Below are positions 1-8,752 of a DNA stretch of 64,000 nucleotides, one piece after another. The translations under genes and the position numbers were made by a program. The DNA comes from Burkholderiales bacterium (GTDB lineage Bacteria > Pseudomonadota > Gammaproteobacteria > Burkholderiales > Burkholderiaceae_C), in NCBI GenBank assembly GCA_947453625.1, contig CANGHK010000007.1, positions 51,361 through 115,360 on the forward strand, given 5' to 3'. Positions within the stretch are counted from its first letter, which is position 1; the number at the start of each line of letters is the position of its first letter. Below the pieces are notes generated by a model. The model ran no database searches. It had not been told where the DNA came from and worked only from the letters and a program-made list of their open reading frames with translations.

Positions 1-622
1 CGCGGTCGGCCACCGACAGCGCCATGCGGGCGTTCTGCTCGACCAGCAGCACCGTCGTGCCGCGCCGCCGGATCTCCGCGATGATCGCGAACACCGCCTG
101 CACGATCACCGGCGCCAAGCCCAGCGAGGGCTCGTCGAGCAGCAGCAGGCGCGGCTTGGCCATCAAGCCGCGCGCGACCGCGACCATCTGCTGCTGGCCG
201 CCCGACAGCGTCCAGCCCAGCGCATTGGCGAAGGGCCGGATGTCCGGGAACAGGTCGAACATCTCGTCCGACTCCTTGAGCAGTTGGTCGGTGGCGACGC
301 GTCCGCGGTTCGATGCGCCTAGCATGATGTTCTCGCGCGCCGTCAGCCCGGGAAACAGGCGCCGCCCCTCGGGCACATGGGCGATGCCCAGCCTGACGAT
401 GGCCTCGGGCGCCAGGCCGGCGATCGATCGGCCGTCGAAGCGGATGTCGCCTTGCGCCGGCTTGAGCAAGCCCGAGATCGCGCGCAAGGTGGTCGACTTG
501 CCCGCGCCGTTGGCGCCCAGCAGCGTGACGACCTCGCCCGCGTCCACCGCGATGGACAGACCGTGCAGCGCCTCGATCTCGCCGTAGCGAACGACCAGAC
601 CCTCAAGCGAAATCAGGGGCAT
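1..622 (-). CDS. livF: Branched-chain amino acid ABC transporter ATP-binding protein LivF (partial)
   Basis: Second cytoplasmic ATPase of a Liv-type importer. The gene starts at the ATG at 622 (MPLISLEGLVVRYGEIEAL) and its 3' end lies beyond base 1, leaving about 207 codons. The Walker A motif GANGAGKST, the ABC signature LSGGQQQM and Walker B LLLLDEPSLGLAP are all present in one frame; the ORF track shows only shadow frames here. The start overlaps the end of the fused livM-livG gene by 20 bp, so the two are translationally linked. The LivF subfamily call follows from length, the GLAP motif after Walker B and position as the last liv gene. Confidence 0.93.
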   Translation of the reverse strand, partial: MPLISLEGLVVRYGEIEALHGLSIAVDAGEVVTLLGANGAGKSTTLRAISGLLKPAQGDIRFDGRSIAGLAPEAIVRLGIAHVPEGRRLFPGLTARENIMLGASNRGRVATDQLLKESDEMFDLFPDIRPFANALGWTLSGGQQQMVAVARGLMAKPRLLLLDEPSLGLAPVIVQAVFAIIAEIRRRGTTVLLVEQNARMALSVADR

Positions 623-2405
623 CGGGTTCACTTCCGAGGTAGGCGGCAATCACATCGGGTTGGCGCAGCACGTCGGCCGCCACGCCGTCGGCGATGCGGC
701 GGCCGAAGTTCAGCACCGTGATGCGCTCGGCCACTTCGGTGACGAGCGTCATGTCGTGGTCGATGATCAGTATCGTCAAGCCCTTGGCCGCGATGCGCTT
801 GAGCAAGTCCTGCAGGCCGACCTTCTCGCTGGAGTTCAGACCGGCGGCGGGTTCGTCGAGCAGCAGCAGGGTCGGATTGCCGGCGAGTGCCCGCGCGATC
901 TCGATCAGCCGCTGGTGGCCGTAGGAGAAGCCGGTGACGAGCTCTTGCGCGCGCGCCTCCAGCCCGACGAAGGCCAGCGCCGCGCGCGCCCGTTCGACCA
1001 GCGCTTCATGGCCCTTGCCGATCTCGTTGCCGGGATGCTCGGCGCCGATGATCACGTTCTCGAGCGCGGTCATCGAGCGGAACAGGCGGATGTTCTGGAA
1101 AGTGCGGCCCAGGCCGGCGGCGGTGCGGGCGTGCGGCGGCAGCGCCGTCACGTCCTGCCCGCCGAGCAGGATGCGGCCGGCCGTGCCGGTGTAGATGCCC
1201 GAGAGCACGTTGAGCGTGGTCGTCTTGCCCGAACCGTTGGGCCCGATCAGCGCATGCACGCTGCCGCGCCTGACCGAGAACGAGATGTCGTCGACCGCCT
1301 TGACGCCGCCGAAATGCTTGGCCAGGCCCTGCACCTCGAGCGCCATCGGCGCGTCTGCCGTGGCGGCCTGGCCGGGCGGCGCCAGCATCAGGTCGGCCGG
1401 CGCGTCGGTGAACGGCGGCGGCGCGAGCCAGCGGCGCACGCGGTCCTGGACGAAGCCCCAGATGCCGTCGGGCATGTAGCGGATGATCAGCACGATGGAC
1501 AGGCCGTAGATCGCCAGATAGAGGCCGGGCACGCTCTTGAGGAAGCGCAGGCTCTCGGGCAGCACGATCAGCAAGCCGGTGCCGATCAAGGCCCCGACCG
1601 GCGAGGCCACGCCGCCCAGCAAGGTCATCGTGATCAGGACTATCGATTCGGCGAAGCTGAACTGGTCTGGGCTGACATAGGCGAAACCGCCCGCGAACAA
1701 GCCTCCACCGATGCCGCCGAGCACGGCCGACAGCGCAAACGCAGCGACCTTGACCCTGTAGACATCGACACCGGCTACGCCGGCCGCGAGCTCGTTGTCG
1801 CGCACCGCGCGCATCGCGCGGCCCAGCGGGGTCTGGGGCAGGCGCCAGACCAGGTAGCCGATCAGCGCCATCGCCGCCACGCACAGGCCGAGAAAGGCCT
1901 GCGATGACTGGAACAACTCGGGCCGCGTTATCTTGCCCACGCCGTCCGGCCCATGCGTGACCGGAATCCAGTTCACCATGATCAGCGTGACGATCTGCTG
2001 GAAGCTGATGGTGACCATCGCCAGGTAGTGGCCGCCCAGTTTGAGCGTCGTCATGCCGAGGAAGCCGCCCATCACCAGCGCGACGGCCGCGCCCATGGCC
2101 AGCGCGACCCAGAAGTTCAGGTGCAGGTCGGTGGTGCCCAGGCCGACCGCGTAGGCACCGAAACCGAAGAACGCGGCCTGCGCCAGGTTGATCTGCCCGC
2201 ACAGGCCGAGCACGATGGTCAGGCCGAAGACCGCGATGCCGAAGGTGGCGGTCTGCACCAGGATGTGGACGGTGTAGCCCTGCATGGGCAGCAGCACGAC
2301 GAGGGCGACCACGGCGGCGGCCAGTGCGGCGAAGGCGATTGCGCCGTTGCGGCCTCTGGTGTTCTTTGGCGCGGCCTTGGCCGCGGTGTGGAGGGCGGTG
2401 TTCAC
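603..2405 (-). CDS. livM-livG: Fused LivM permease - LivG ATPase of a branched-chain amino acid ABC transporter
   Basis: A 600-residue protein joining two usually separate subunits. Residues about 20-325 form a LivM-type permease with many membrane segments and the GLCGQINLAQAAFFGFGAY motif. A linker of about 25 residues leads to a LivG-type ATPase (about 350-600) with Walker A GPNGSGKTT, the signature FSYGHQRLIEIARAL and Walker B LLLLDEPAAGLN. The start is GTG, directly abutting the livH stop codon, with GGAG about 9 bases upstream inside livH. Such LivM-LivG fusions are known in Burkholderiales. The substrate could be a branched-chain amino acid, another amino acid or an aromatic acid; sequence alone does not decide. 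Confidence 0.92.
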   Translation of the reverse strand: MNTALHTAAKAAPKNTRGRNGAIAFAALAAAVVALVVLLPMQGYTVHILVQTATFGIAVFGLTIVLGLCGQINLAQAAFFGFGAYAVGLGTTDLHLNFWVALAMGAAVALVMGGFLGMTTLKLGGHYLAMVTISFQQIVTLIMVNWIPVTHGPDGVGKITRPELFQSSQAFLGLCVAAMALIGYLVWRLPQTPLGRAMRAVRDNELAAGVAGVDVYRVKVAAFALSAVLGGIGGGLFAGGFAYVSPDQFSFAESIVLITMTLLGGVASPVGALIGTGLLIVLPESLRFLKSVPGLYLAIYGLSIVLIIRYMPDGIWGFVQDRVRRWLAPPPFTDAPADLMLAPPGQAATADAPMALEVQGLAKHFGGVKAVDDISFSVRRGSVHALIGPNGSGKTTTLNVLSGIYTGTAGRILLGGQDVTALPPHARTAAGLGRTFQNIRLFRSMTALENVIIGAEHPGNEIGKGHEALVERARAALAFVGLEARAQELVTGFSYGHQRLIEIARALAGNPTLLLLDEPAAGLNSSEKVGLQDLLKRIAAKGLTILIIDHDMTLVTEVAERITVLNFGRRIADGVAADVLRQPDVIAAYLGSEPDAPDFA

Positions 2406-3281
2406 CTAGGCTTTCTCCGCCACGCGCTCGCCGAAGATACCTTGCGGGCGGAAGATCAGGAAGGCGATCAGCACCAGAAACGCGAAGCCGTCCTTGTAGG
2501 GCACCGAGACATAGGCCGCGCCGAAGGTCTCGATCACGCCGAGCGCGAGCCCGCCGATGATCGCGCCCTTGACGTCACCAAAGCCGCCGATGATGGTCGC
2601 GGCGAAGGCCTTCAACGCGATGGTCGCGCCCATCTGTATCGAGACGAACAGGATGGGTGCGACCAGGATGCCGGCCACGCCGCCGAGCAGCGCCGAGTAG
2701 ACGAAGGTCAGCATGATCATCGTGGCCACCGGGATGCCCAGCAGCGCCGCCATCTCCTTGTCCTGCGACGTGGCCTGCAGCTTCTTGCCCAGCATCGTGC
2801 GCTCGAAGAACCAGAAGTTGAAGGCCACCAGCACCAGCGTCACCCCCATGATCAGCAGGTACTGGCTGTCGAGGTAGACCGGCCCGATCTGCAGTCCCGG
2901 CGTCTCGAACCAGCCCGACAGCACCTGGGGTTGCGGGCCGTAGAGCGCCAGCACGGTGTTGGCCAGGAAGATCGACGCACCGATGGTGGCGATGATCACC
3001 GGCAGGAAACTGCGGTTGCGCAACGGGTAGTAGACGCCGAGGTTGAAGATCACGCCCAGCAGCGCCATGCCGCCGAGGGCGGCGAGGAAGGACAGCCAGT
3101 ACGGCCACTGCAGGTCGACCGCGAAGACGACCATCAGGTAGGCACCGACCATCGAGAACTCGCCTTGCGCGAAGTTCACGACATTGGTGGCCCGGAAGAT
3201 CAGGACGAATCCCAGCGCCACCAGCGCATAGACCGACCCTATCCCCAAGCCCGTGAAAAGGAGCTGGAGCGCGAGATCCAT
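2406..3281 (-). CDS. livH: Branched-chain amino acid ABC transporter permease LivH
   Basis: Inner-membrane permease of 291 residues with about eight hydrophobic segments. It opens with LALQLLFTGLGIGSVYALVA and carries the LivH hallmark NFAQGEF around residues 36-42 and GGFGDVKGAIIGG near the C-terminus. It pairs with the LivM half of the neighbouring fusion to form the translocation path. The gene follows the binding-protein gene by 9 bp and its stop codon touches the GTG of the fused gene, so all four liv genes form one operon on the minus strand. Confidence 0.95.
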   Translation of the reverse strand: MDLALQLLFTGLGIGSVYALVALGFVLIFRATNVVNFAQGEFSMVGAYLMVVFAVDLQWPYWLSFLAALGGMALLGVIFNLGVYYPLRNRSFLPVIIATIGASIFLANTVLALYGPQPQVLSGWFETPGLQIGPVYLDSQYLLIMGVTLVLVAFNFWFFERTMLGKKLQATSQDKEMAALLGIPVATMIMLTFVYSALLGGVAGILVAPILFVSIQMGATIALKAFAATIIGGFGDVKGAIIGGLALGVIETFGAAYVSVPYKDGFAFLVLIAFLIFRPQGIFGERVAEKA

Positions 3282-3290
3282 TCGAGCGCT

Positions 3291-4439
3291 TCAGGAGGCC
3301 GATTCGACGTGCTTGTCGAAGACGATCGTGCCTTTTTCGTTACGCACGATGTTGTAGCCGTGCAGGCCATCGCCGTTGGCGTCGAAGTTGTATTCGCCTT
3401 CGGCCCCAGCATGTTTGCGGATCGATAGGATGGCCTCGCGGATCGCCGCCGGGTCGGTCTTGCCGGCCTTCTTGATCGCCATGCAAAGCACCGTGACGGC
3501 GTCGTAAGTCCACGAGGCCTGGTTGTCCGGCGCCACCTTGGCGACCTCGCGGTAGGCCTTGCCAAAGGCCCTGGACGCCTCGCTCGATTCCTCGGCGTAA
3601 TCGGCGACGCCGAAAGTGCCGTGCAGCGCCGGGCCCGCCAGCTTCAAGGCCGTGATGTTGACGATGGACGGCGAGCCGACATACGGAATCATCACGCCCA
3701 GCTGGCGCAACTGGCGCGCAAAGATGCCGAGGTCGTTCTCGAAGGTGAAGTAGGAGCCCAGGATGTCGGCGCCCGATTGCTTGATCGCCAGCACGACCGG
3801 CGTGAAGTCCTGGCTCTGGTTCGCGTAGCCCTGGTCGAGCACGACGGTCGCGCCGTCCTGCCTGGCCAGGCCGGCCGTCAGCGCCTTGCCGCCGGCGGTG
3901 CCGAAGGCATCGGTCGAGTGCACGATGGCCCATTTCTTCTTGCCCAGCGTCTTCACGCCGTATTCGGCGATCACGCTGCCCGAATACAGGTCATTCGGGC
4001 GGAAGCGGAAATACCAGGGGTTGCCCATGTGGGTCAGCGCCGGATCGGTGCCGCCTATCATCACGGGCTTGCCGACCTTGAGCACATCGGGTGCGATCGC
4101 GTGCAACTGCGTCGAGCGGATCGATCCCAGGAAGGCGACGATGTCGGTCTGCGATGCGAGCTTGGAGAACGCGAGCACGATGCCGGGGTTGGTCGTCTGG
4201 TCGTCCTCGACGATCAGTTCGACCTGCTTGCCGAGCACGCCTCCGGCCTTGTTGACCGCATCGACCGCGATCCGCGCGCCGATCTGCGCATAGCGGCCCG
4301 ACTCTGCCGCCGGCCCGGTGACCGGCGCGCACATGCCGATCTTGATCGTCGCGCCTTGCGCGCCAGCACGGCCCATGAAGGCGGGCAGCGCGAGGCCTGC
4401 GGTGAGCCCTGCGGAAAAATAACGACGAGAGAGCGCCAT
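3291..4439 (-). CDS. Liv-type ABC transporter periplasmic substrate-binding protein
   Basis: Periplasmic receptor of 382 residues feeding the adjacent LivHMGF machinery, of the Leu/Ile/Val-binding family (Peripla_BP_6). The track start at 4466 is probably too early: the ATG at 4439 (MALSRRYFSAGLTAGLALPAF) is preceded by GGAG 8 bases upstream. The leader has a twin-arginine-like stretch SRRYFSAG followed by a hydrophobic core, so Tat export is possible. The mature part begins near ATIKIGMCAPVTGPAAESGRYAQIG, typical of the family. It is first in the operon, as usual for binding proteins. Ligand not determined. Confidence 0.93.
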   Translation of the reverse strand: MALSRRYFSAGLTAGLALPAFMGRAGAQGATIKIGMCAPVTGPAAESGRYAQIGARIAVDAVNKAGGVLGKQVELIVEDDQTTNPGIVLAFSKLASQTDIVAFLGSIRSTQLHAIAPDVLKVGKPVMIGGTDPALTHMGNPWYFRFRPNDLYSGSVIAEYGVKTLGKKKWAIVHSTDAFGTAGGKALTAGLARQDGATVVLDQGYANQSQDFTPVVLAIKQSGADILGSYFTFENDLGIFARQLRQLGVMIPYVGSPSIVNITALKLAGPALHGTFGVADYAEESSEASRAFGKAYREVAKVAPDNQASWTYDAVTVLCMAIKKAGKTDPAAIREAILSIRKHAGAEGEYNFDANGDGLHGYNIVRNEKGTIVFDKHVESAS

Positions 4440-4584
4440 GGTTCTGTCTCCGATCTGGTTCTTCAAGCGGTCAATTCAGTGTAGAGGCGAACCCGACGGG
4501 TGTGATGACTTCTTGCGTGAGGGTATTCACTGCCTGGTTTTTCTGCGGTCTCGGCGTAAATCGTCGAGACCGATTCGGCTGGGC

Positions 4585-4867
4585 TCAAGGCAGTTCCGCC
4601 AGGCATTGCCGCACCACCTCGGCCAGCGGCGCGGCGGGCACGCGGCCCAGCAGCGCGCGCAGCCGGCTGTCGTCCAGCCGGTGCGGCCGCTGCGACAGCC
4701 CGTGCGTCAAGCTCGAGGCCGTTCGCCAGGGTCTGGGCATAGGCATCGTGATGCCGCGGCTGGCGCGCCGCTCACCCGACCTGGCGCGGGTGTTGCCCGA
4801 ATTGGCGCTGCCGGTGTGGGACTTTCTTGCGCAGGGTTTGCGCGACTGGGGCGCGGGCCCGGGCTGA
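4585..4867. pseudogene. Gene remnants, including a LysR-family regulator C-terminus
   Basis: The 470 bases between the liv operon and the next gene hold no intact gene. On the plus strand, 4706-4867 encodes VKLEAVRQGLGIGIVMPRLA followed by DLARVLPELALPVWDF and a stop, which matches the end of LysR-type effector domains (G-x-G-I-x-x-x-P ... L-x-R-V-L-P-E). It lacks the N-terminal two thirds. The adjoining 4585-4705 reads on the minus strand as RLRALLGRVPAAPLAEVVRQ and a stop, possibly another gene tail. Two tails meeting head to head suggests a rearrangement that deleted both gene bodies. The LysR assignment rests on a short match. Confidence 0.45.
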
Positions 4868-4909
4868 CCGCGCAGGCCCCGTCCGCGCGGGACTGGCGTA
4901 TCGCCTCGG

Positions 4910-6061
4910 TTACGGGGTCTCGACCTTCCGCGCCGCCGCTTCAGCCTGGGCGCCGCCCTGACCACCGCCTTCCACGCCACCCGGGTCCTTGACTGGAGCG
5001 GGCAACTGGGGTTGGACCGGCGGCTGGGGTCGGGTGCTGTCGGGCCGGATGCCTTCGACCAGGCCGCGGATCATCAGCAGCAAGGGCTCCGACGCAAAAC
5101 CGGTGCCGAACGCCAGCGTGGCCGCCGAGGTCAGCCCCGAAGGGGTGACGATGTACCAGGTGGCCACCGCGAGGAAAGGTGCCGACACCAGTTGCATGAT
5201 CTGGAACACCACTTCCTCACGCGCCTCGAATGCTCGCAAGCCTGGCTCGGCGGCGCTGGGCTGGAAGCTGGGGTGCAGGCGCCGCTGGAACTCCGGGATT
5301 CGCCTCGACAAGCTGACCGCCCCGCCGATGAAGGCCATCACCAGCACAAAGAAGGGCACCGCCAACCCGCCGATGACCTCGACATGCTGCTGTTGGCCCG
5401 CGGCGCCCGATGCCGCTCCAGCCGGGGCCGCGGCGTCCGGGTCGGTGCGGACGGTGGCCGTGACGCCGCCTATGGCCAGCAACAACGTGTAGCGGAGTTC
5501 GCCCGTGTAGGCGACGAGCTTGCCGTCTTTTTCCCGGTAGTCGGGCCAGGTGCGGGTCTTCTCGGGATCGGCCGGGCAGGTCACGACGGCCGACACATCG
5601 CTGAGCCCGCCCATCGCGTTGCTTCGCACACAGCCTCGCACCAGTTCCAGCGTTGCCGATCGCTGGCTGCTCGCGCCATCGATGGGCTGCTCGGAAACAA
5701 AGGGCAACACCAGCATCGCGAACGAGCCCAGCGTGAACGCATAGGCAAACACGAAGATGTCGTTGATGCGCCGCCGCGCGTTGCCGGTGAAACACTGGAT
5801 GAACCAGCAAGCGGTCAGGATCATCAGCGCGGCCGATGCCAGGCTGTCGATGCGGCCCAGGGTGGCTGGTACCAGGTTGAACAGGTGCATCTTGGGCAGC
5901 ATCGCGACCACGAACATCGCCCCCGTGCCCAGTGCCAGCCGGGGATGCGCCAGGCCGTCGGGCTCGTGCAAAGACCAGCCGCTTTGCGCTGCCGCACTGT
6001 CGCCGCCGGTCTCGCCAGCCGCTGCCGTCGCATCGCCCTCCGTCGTCGAATCCTGCGCCAT
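4910..6061 (-). CDS. Uncharacterised membrane protein
   Basis: A 383-residue protein that I do not recognise. A polar Ala/Gly/Thr-rich N-terminus (about 1-45) is followed by hydrophobic segments near 47-62, 71-90 and 100-120. Then comes a soluble domain with two cysteines (GCVRSN and TCPADPEK, about 142-165) that may be disulfide-bonded in the periplasm, and more membrane segments near 190-205, 232-252, 290-310 and 315-335. The tail (about 345-383) is rich in Pro, Gln and Ala. The start is ATG; no operon partner is visible. The frame is well supported because the hydrophobic pattern is regular and other frames are Arg-rich shadows. Confidence 0.75.
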   Translation of the reverse strand: MAQDSTTEGDATAAAGETGGDSAAAQSGWSLHEPDGLAHPRLALGTGAMFVVAMLPKMHLFNLVPATLGRIDSLASAALMILTACWFIQCFTGNARRRINDIFVFAYAFTLGSFAMLVLPFVSEQPIDGASSQRSATLELVRGCVRSNAMGGLSDVSAVVTCPADPEKTRTWPDYREKDGKLVAYTGELRYTLLLAIGGVTATVRTDPDAAAPAGAASGAAGQQQHVEVIGGLAVPFFVLVMAFIGGAVSLSRRIPEFQRRLHPSFQPSAAEPGLRAFEAREEVVFQIMQLVSAPFLAVATWYIVTPSGLTSAATLAFGTGFASEPLLLMIRGLVEGIRPDSTRPQPPVQPQLPAPVKDPGGVEGGGQGGAQAEAAARKVETP

Positions 6062-6238
6062 CTCGTCGCCCTCCGTTGCCGCACCCTGTCACGCTCGGAT
6101 CATGTCCGCTGCGGCGGCGGCCGGGTGCTGCGGGAATTGCCGAAACGCAAGGCCATGGCGCGAGCGGTCCGGCGCGTTCCCGGCGGCAGGCGGGCTACAG
6201 GAGGCGGGTGCTGTGCCATGCGCCGGACTCAAGAGCTT

Positions 6239-6311
6239 GCCCGCAAGCATGCGGGCAGAGCCTTCGTGAGCCACGGGACAGCACGCAGGTGCTGTCCCAT
6301 GCGCTCACTCA
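6239..6311 (-). repeat. Stop-codon-linked double-hairpin repeat (single copy, family A/B/C of this window)
   Basis: Read on the minus strand the element begins with the TGA stop of the SDR gene (TGAG), then a perfect 10-bp hairpin (GGGACAGCAC / GTGCTGTCCC, 4-base loop), a CACGAAGGC linker, and a perfect 7-bp hairpin (GCCCGCA / TGCGGGC). The same order TGAG - hairpin - CGAAGG - hairpin occurs after dppF-type and MFS genes at 24.8 and 34.5 kb. There is no T-tract, so it is not a classical terminator, but it could stabilise the 3' end of the mRNA or act in termination. Confidence 0.7.
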
Positions 6312-7064
6312 GCGGCCGCCGCCCACGTCAAGGATCGCGCCGGTGGTGTAGCTGGCCTCGGCCGACAGCAGCCAGACGATCGCCGTGGCGACCTCGTCGG
6401 CGCCGCCCGGGCGCTGCATCGGGATCAGCCCGGCGGCAGCCTGCGGCCGGCCGCGGTCGCCGCTGGTGGCGTGGATGTCGGTGTCGATCAGGCCGGGCCG
6501 CACCGCGTTGACACGTATGCCCTCGGCCGCCACCTCCAGCGCCAGGCCGTGGGTGAAGGTGTCGATCGCGCCCTTGCTCACCGCGTAGTCGATGTACAGG
6601 TTGGGCGATCCCAGCCGCGCCGCGACGCTGCCGAGGTTGACGATCGCCCCGCCCGCGCCGCCGTGGCGGCGGCTCATCCGGCGCACCGCCTCGCGCGCGC
6701 AGAGCAGGCTGCTGCTGATGTTGACCGCCCACATGCGCTGCCAGCGCGCCATCGTCATCTCGTCCAGCCTGGCTTGCCGGTCGACGATGCCGGCGTTGTT
6801 GACCAGGCCTGACAGCCGCCCGAGTTCGCCGTCCACGCGCTCGAACATCGCCAGCACCGCGGCCTCGTCGGCGACGTCGGCGGCCACGGTGATCGCGCGG
6901 CGCCCGGCGGCCCGCACCTCGGACGCCACCGCCTCGGCCGCGCCGGCGTCGCGGGCGTAGTTGACCGCCACGTCCCAGCCGCGCTGGGCGGCCAGGCGGG
7001 CGGTTGCTGCGCCTATGCCGCGGCCGGCGCCGGTGATCAGCAGGACGGGGGCGGTGGTGCGCAT
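6309..7064 (-). CDS. Short-chain dehydrogenase/reductase (FabG-like SDR)
   Basis: NAD(P)-dependent oxidoreductase of 251 residues, classical SDR. The nucleotide-binding motif TGAGRGIGAATA sits near residue 10, NNAG follows around 90, the catalytic Ser lies in IVNLGSVAARLG, and Tyr-Lys in YAVSKGA near 160. The track start at 7178 is too long; the ATG at 7064 (MRTTAPVLLITGAGRGIG) is preceded by AGGAGA 8 bases upstream. The gene is transcribed divergently from a cytochrome P450, so the pair may act on one substrate, for example an alcohol made by the P450; that is inference. Confidence 0.93.
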   Translation of the reverse strand: MRTTAPVLLITGAGRGIGAATARLAAQRGWDVAVNYARDAGAAEAVASEVRAAGRRAITVAADVADEAAVLAMFERVDGELGRLSGLVNNAGIVDRQARLDEMTMARWQRMWAVNISSSLLCAREAVRRMSRRHGGAGGAIVNLGSVAARLGSPNLYIDYAVSKGAIDTFTHGLALEVAAEGIRVNAVRPGLIDTDIHATSGDRGRPQAAAGLIPMQRPGGADEVATAIVWLLSAEASYTTGAILDVGGGR

Positions 7065-7236
7065 GCGGGGGTTCTCCTGGGGCGGCGATGTTCCGCCATT
7101 CTGGGCCGCGCGGGGGCCCCGGCCGCGTCGCGCAGGTGTCGGGTATCCCGGGAGGCGGCGCGGCGCGCCTTGCCGCAAACTGCGCAGCGCGCGGGCCAGG
7201 GCTGGTCCTTGCCGGCGCCACCGCAGGAGACCCCCG

Positions 7237-8499
7237 ATGACACTTTCCGCCGCATCCCGCCAGGCCCGTGACGACGCCTTCGGCCTGCCAATCGATCAGA
7301 TCGACGTCAGCAAGCCCAGGCTGTTCCAGGACGACACGATCGGCCATTACTTCGAGCGCCTGCGCCGCGATGACCCGGTGCATTGGCAGAGCAACGCCTT
7401 CTACGGCCCGTTCTGGTCGGTCACCCGCTACCAGGACATCGTCGATGTCGACAGCAACCATGCGCTGTACTCGTCGGACTGGACCCAGGGCGGCATCGCG
7501 CTGTTCGACGGTCCGCTCGACGAGCGCATGCAGATGTTCATCGCGATGGACCCGCCCAAGCACGACGAACAGCGCAAGACCGTGGCGCCCATCGTCGCGC
7601 CGGCCAACCTGGCGGCGATGGAGGCCACCATCCGCCAGCGCACCGCCCGGGTGCTGGACGGCCTGCCGCGCGGTGAACCCTTCAACTGGGTCGAGCGGGT
7701 GTCGATCGAGCTGACGACCCAGATGTTGGCCACCCTGTTCGACTTCCCTTTCGAGGACCGGCACCTGCTGACGCGCTGGTCCGATGTCGCCACCTCGGTG
7801 CCGGGCACCGACCATGTCACCGAGTCGCCGGCCGCCCGCCTGGCCGAACTGGGCCAATGCCTGGCCTACTTCACCCGGCTCTGGAACGAACGCGTCAACG
7901 CGCCGCCAGAATCAAGAAAGGGCGACTTGATCTCGATGCTGGCCCACGCGCCGGCCACGCGCCAGATGTCGCCGCGCGAATTCATGGGCAATCTGCTGCT
8001 GCTGATCGTCGGCGGCAACGACACGACGCGCAACTCGATGACCGGCGGCGTGCTGGCGCTGCACCAGCATCCCGCCGAATGGGCCAAGCTGCGCGCCAAT
8101 CCGGCCTTGGTCGACAGCGCGGTGCCCGAGATCATCCGCTGGCAGACCCCGCTGGCTTACATGCGGCGCACCGCGATGGCCGACACCACGCTGGGCGGCA
8201 AGGCGATCAAGCGGGGCGACAAGCTGGCGATGTGGTACCTGTCGGGCAACCGCGACGAGACCGCGATAGACCAGGCGCACCGCTTCATCGTCGACCGCGT
8301 CAGGCCGCGCCAGCACCTGTCCTTCGGCTTCGGCATCCACCGCTGCGTCGGCAACCGGCTGGCCGAGCTGCAGCTCAAGATCCTGTGGCAGGAGATCCTG
8401 CTGCGCTTTCCGGCGGTCGAGGTGGTGGGCGAGCCGCGGCGCGTGCTGTCCAACTTCGTCCATGGCTTCACCCATCTGGTGGTGAGGCTGCCGGGTTGA
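7237..8499 (+). CDS. Cytochrome P450
   Basis: Soluble bacterial class I cytochrome P450 of 420 residues. Visible family marks are the I-helix oxygen-binding motif VGGNDTTRN near residue 258, the K-helix E-x-x-R (EIIRW), and the haem loop FGFGIHRCVGNRLAE with the axial Cys near residue 369. The start is the ATG at 7237 (MTLSAASRQARDDAFGLP) with AGGAGA 8 bases before it; the upstream extension in the track is not coding. No ferredoxin or ferredoxin reductase gene lies next to it, so redox partners must be elsewhere. The substrate is unknown; similarity of the motifs to terpene/steroid/alkyl hydroxylating CYPs is only general. Confidence 0.95.
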   Translation: MTLSAASRQARDDAFGLPIDQIDVSKPRLFQDDTIGHYFERLRRDDPVHWQSNAFYGPFWSVTRYQDIVDVDSNHALYSSDWTQGGIALFDGPLDERMQMFIAMDPPKHDEQRKTVAPIVAPANLAAMEATIRQRTARVLDGLPRGEPFNWVERVSIELTTQMLATLFDFPFEDRHLLTRWSDVATSVPGTDHVTESPAARLAELGQCLAYFTRLWNERVNAPPESRKGDLISMLAHAPATRQMSPREFMGNLLLLIVGGNDTTRNSMTGGVLALHQHPAEWAKLRANPALVDSAVPEIIRWQTPLAYMRRTAMADTTLGGKAIKRGDKLAMWYLSGNRDETAIDQAHRFIVDRVRPRQHLSFGFGIHRCVGNRLAELQLKILWQEILLRFPAVEVVGEPRRVLSNFVHGFTHLVVRLPG

Positions 8500-8752
8500 G
8501 CGACGGCCGCCATCGCGGACGGGATACCCCGGCGGCGTCTGAAACAGTAAAAAGTAAAAAAATGGTCAAAGAAAAATTGTTGATGTATTGAAGTAATCCG
8601 AACTCGGTGCGTGGTTTTTATGGATTTAATATAAAAAATTATCTAAAGTAAGATTAACTCTTCAAAACCGCTTCAAGCGCCGGATTGCCGCCGATGCCGA
8701 CTCCTTGCCCACCCCGATCTCCCTTGGCGCGCCTCGCCGGTGGCGACGGCCC
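8500..8752. other. AT-rich intergenic island
   Basis: No gene seen. From about 8540 to 8670 the sequence is strikingly A/T-rich (runs such as aaaaagtaaaaaaatgg and atttaatataaaaaatta) between two GC-rich genes. It probably carries the promoter of the following sensor kinase, but I could not fix a -35/-10 pair with correct spacing. Confidence 0.5.
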
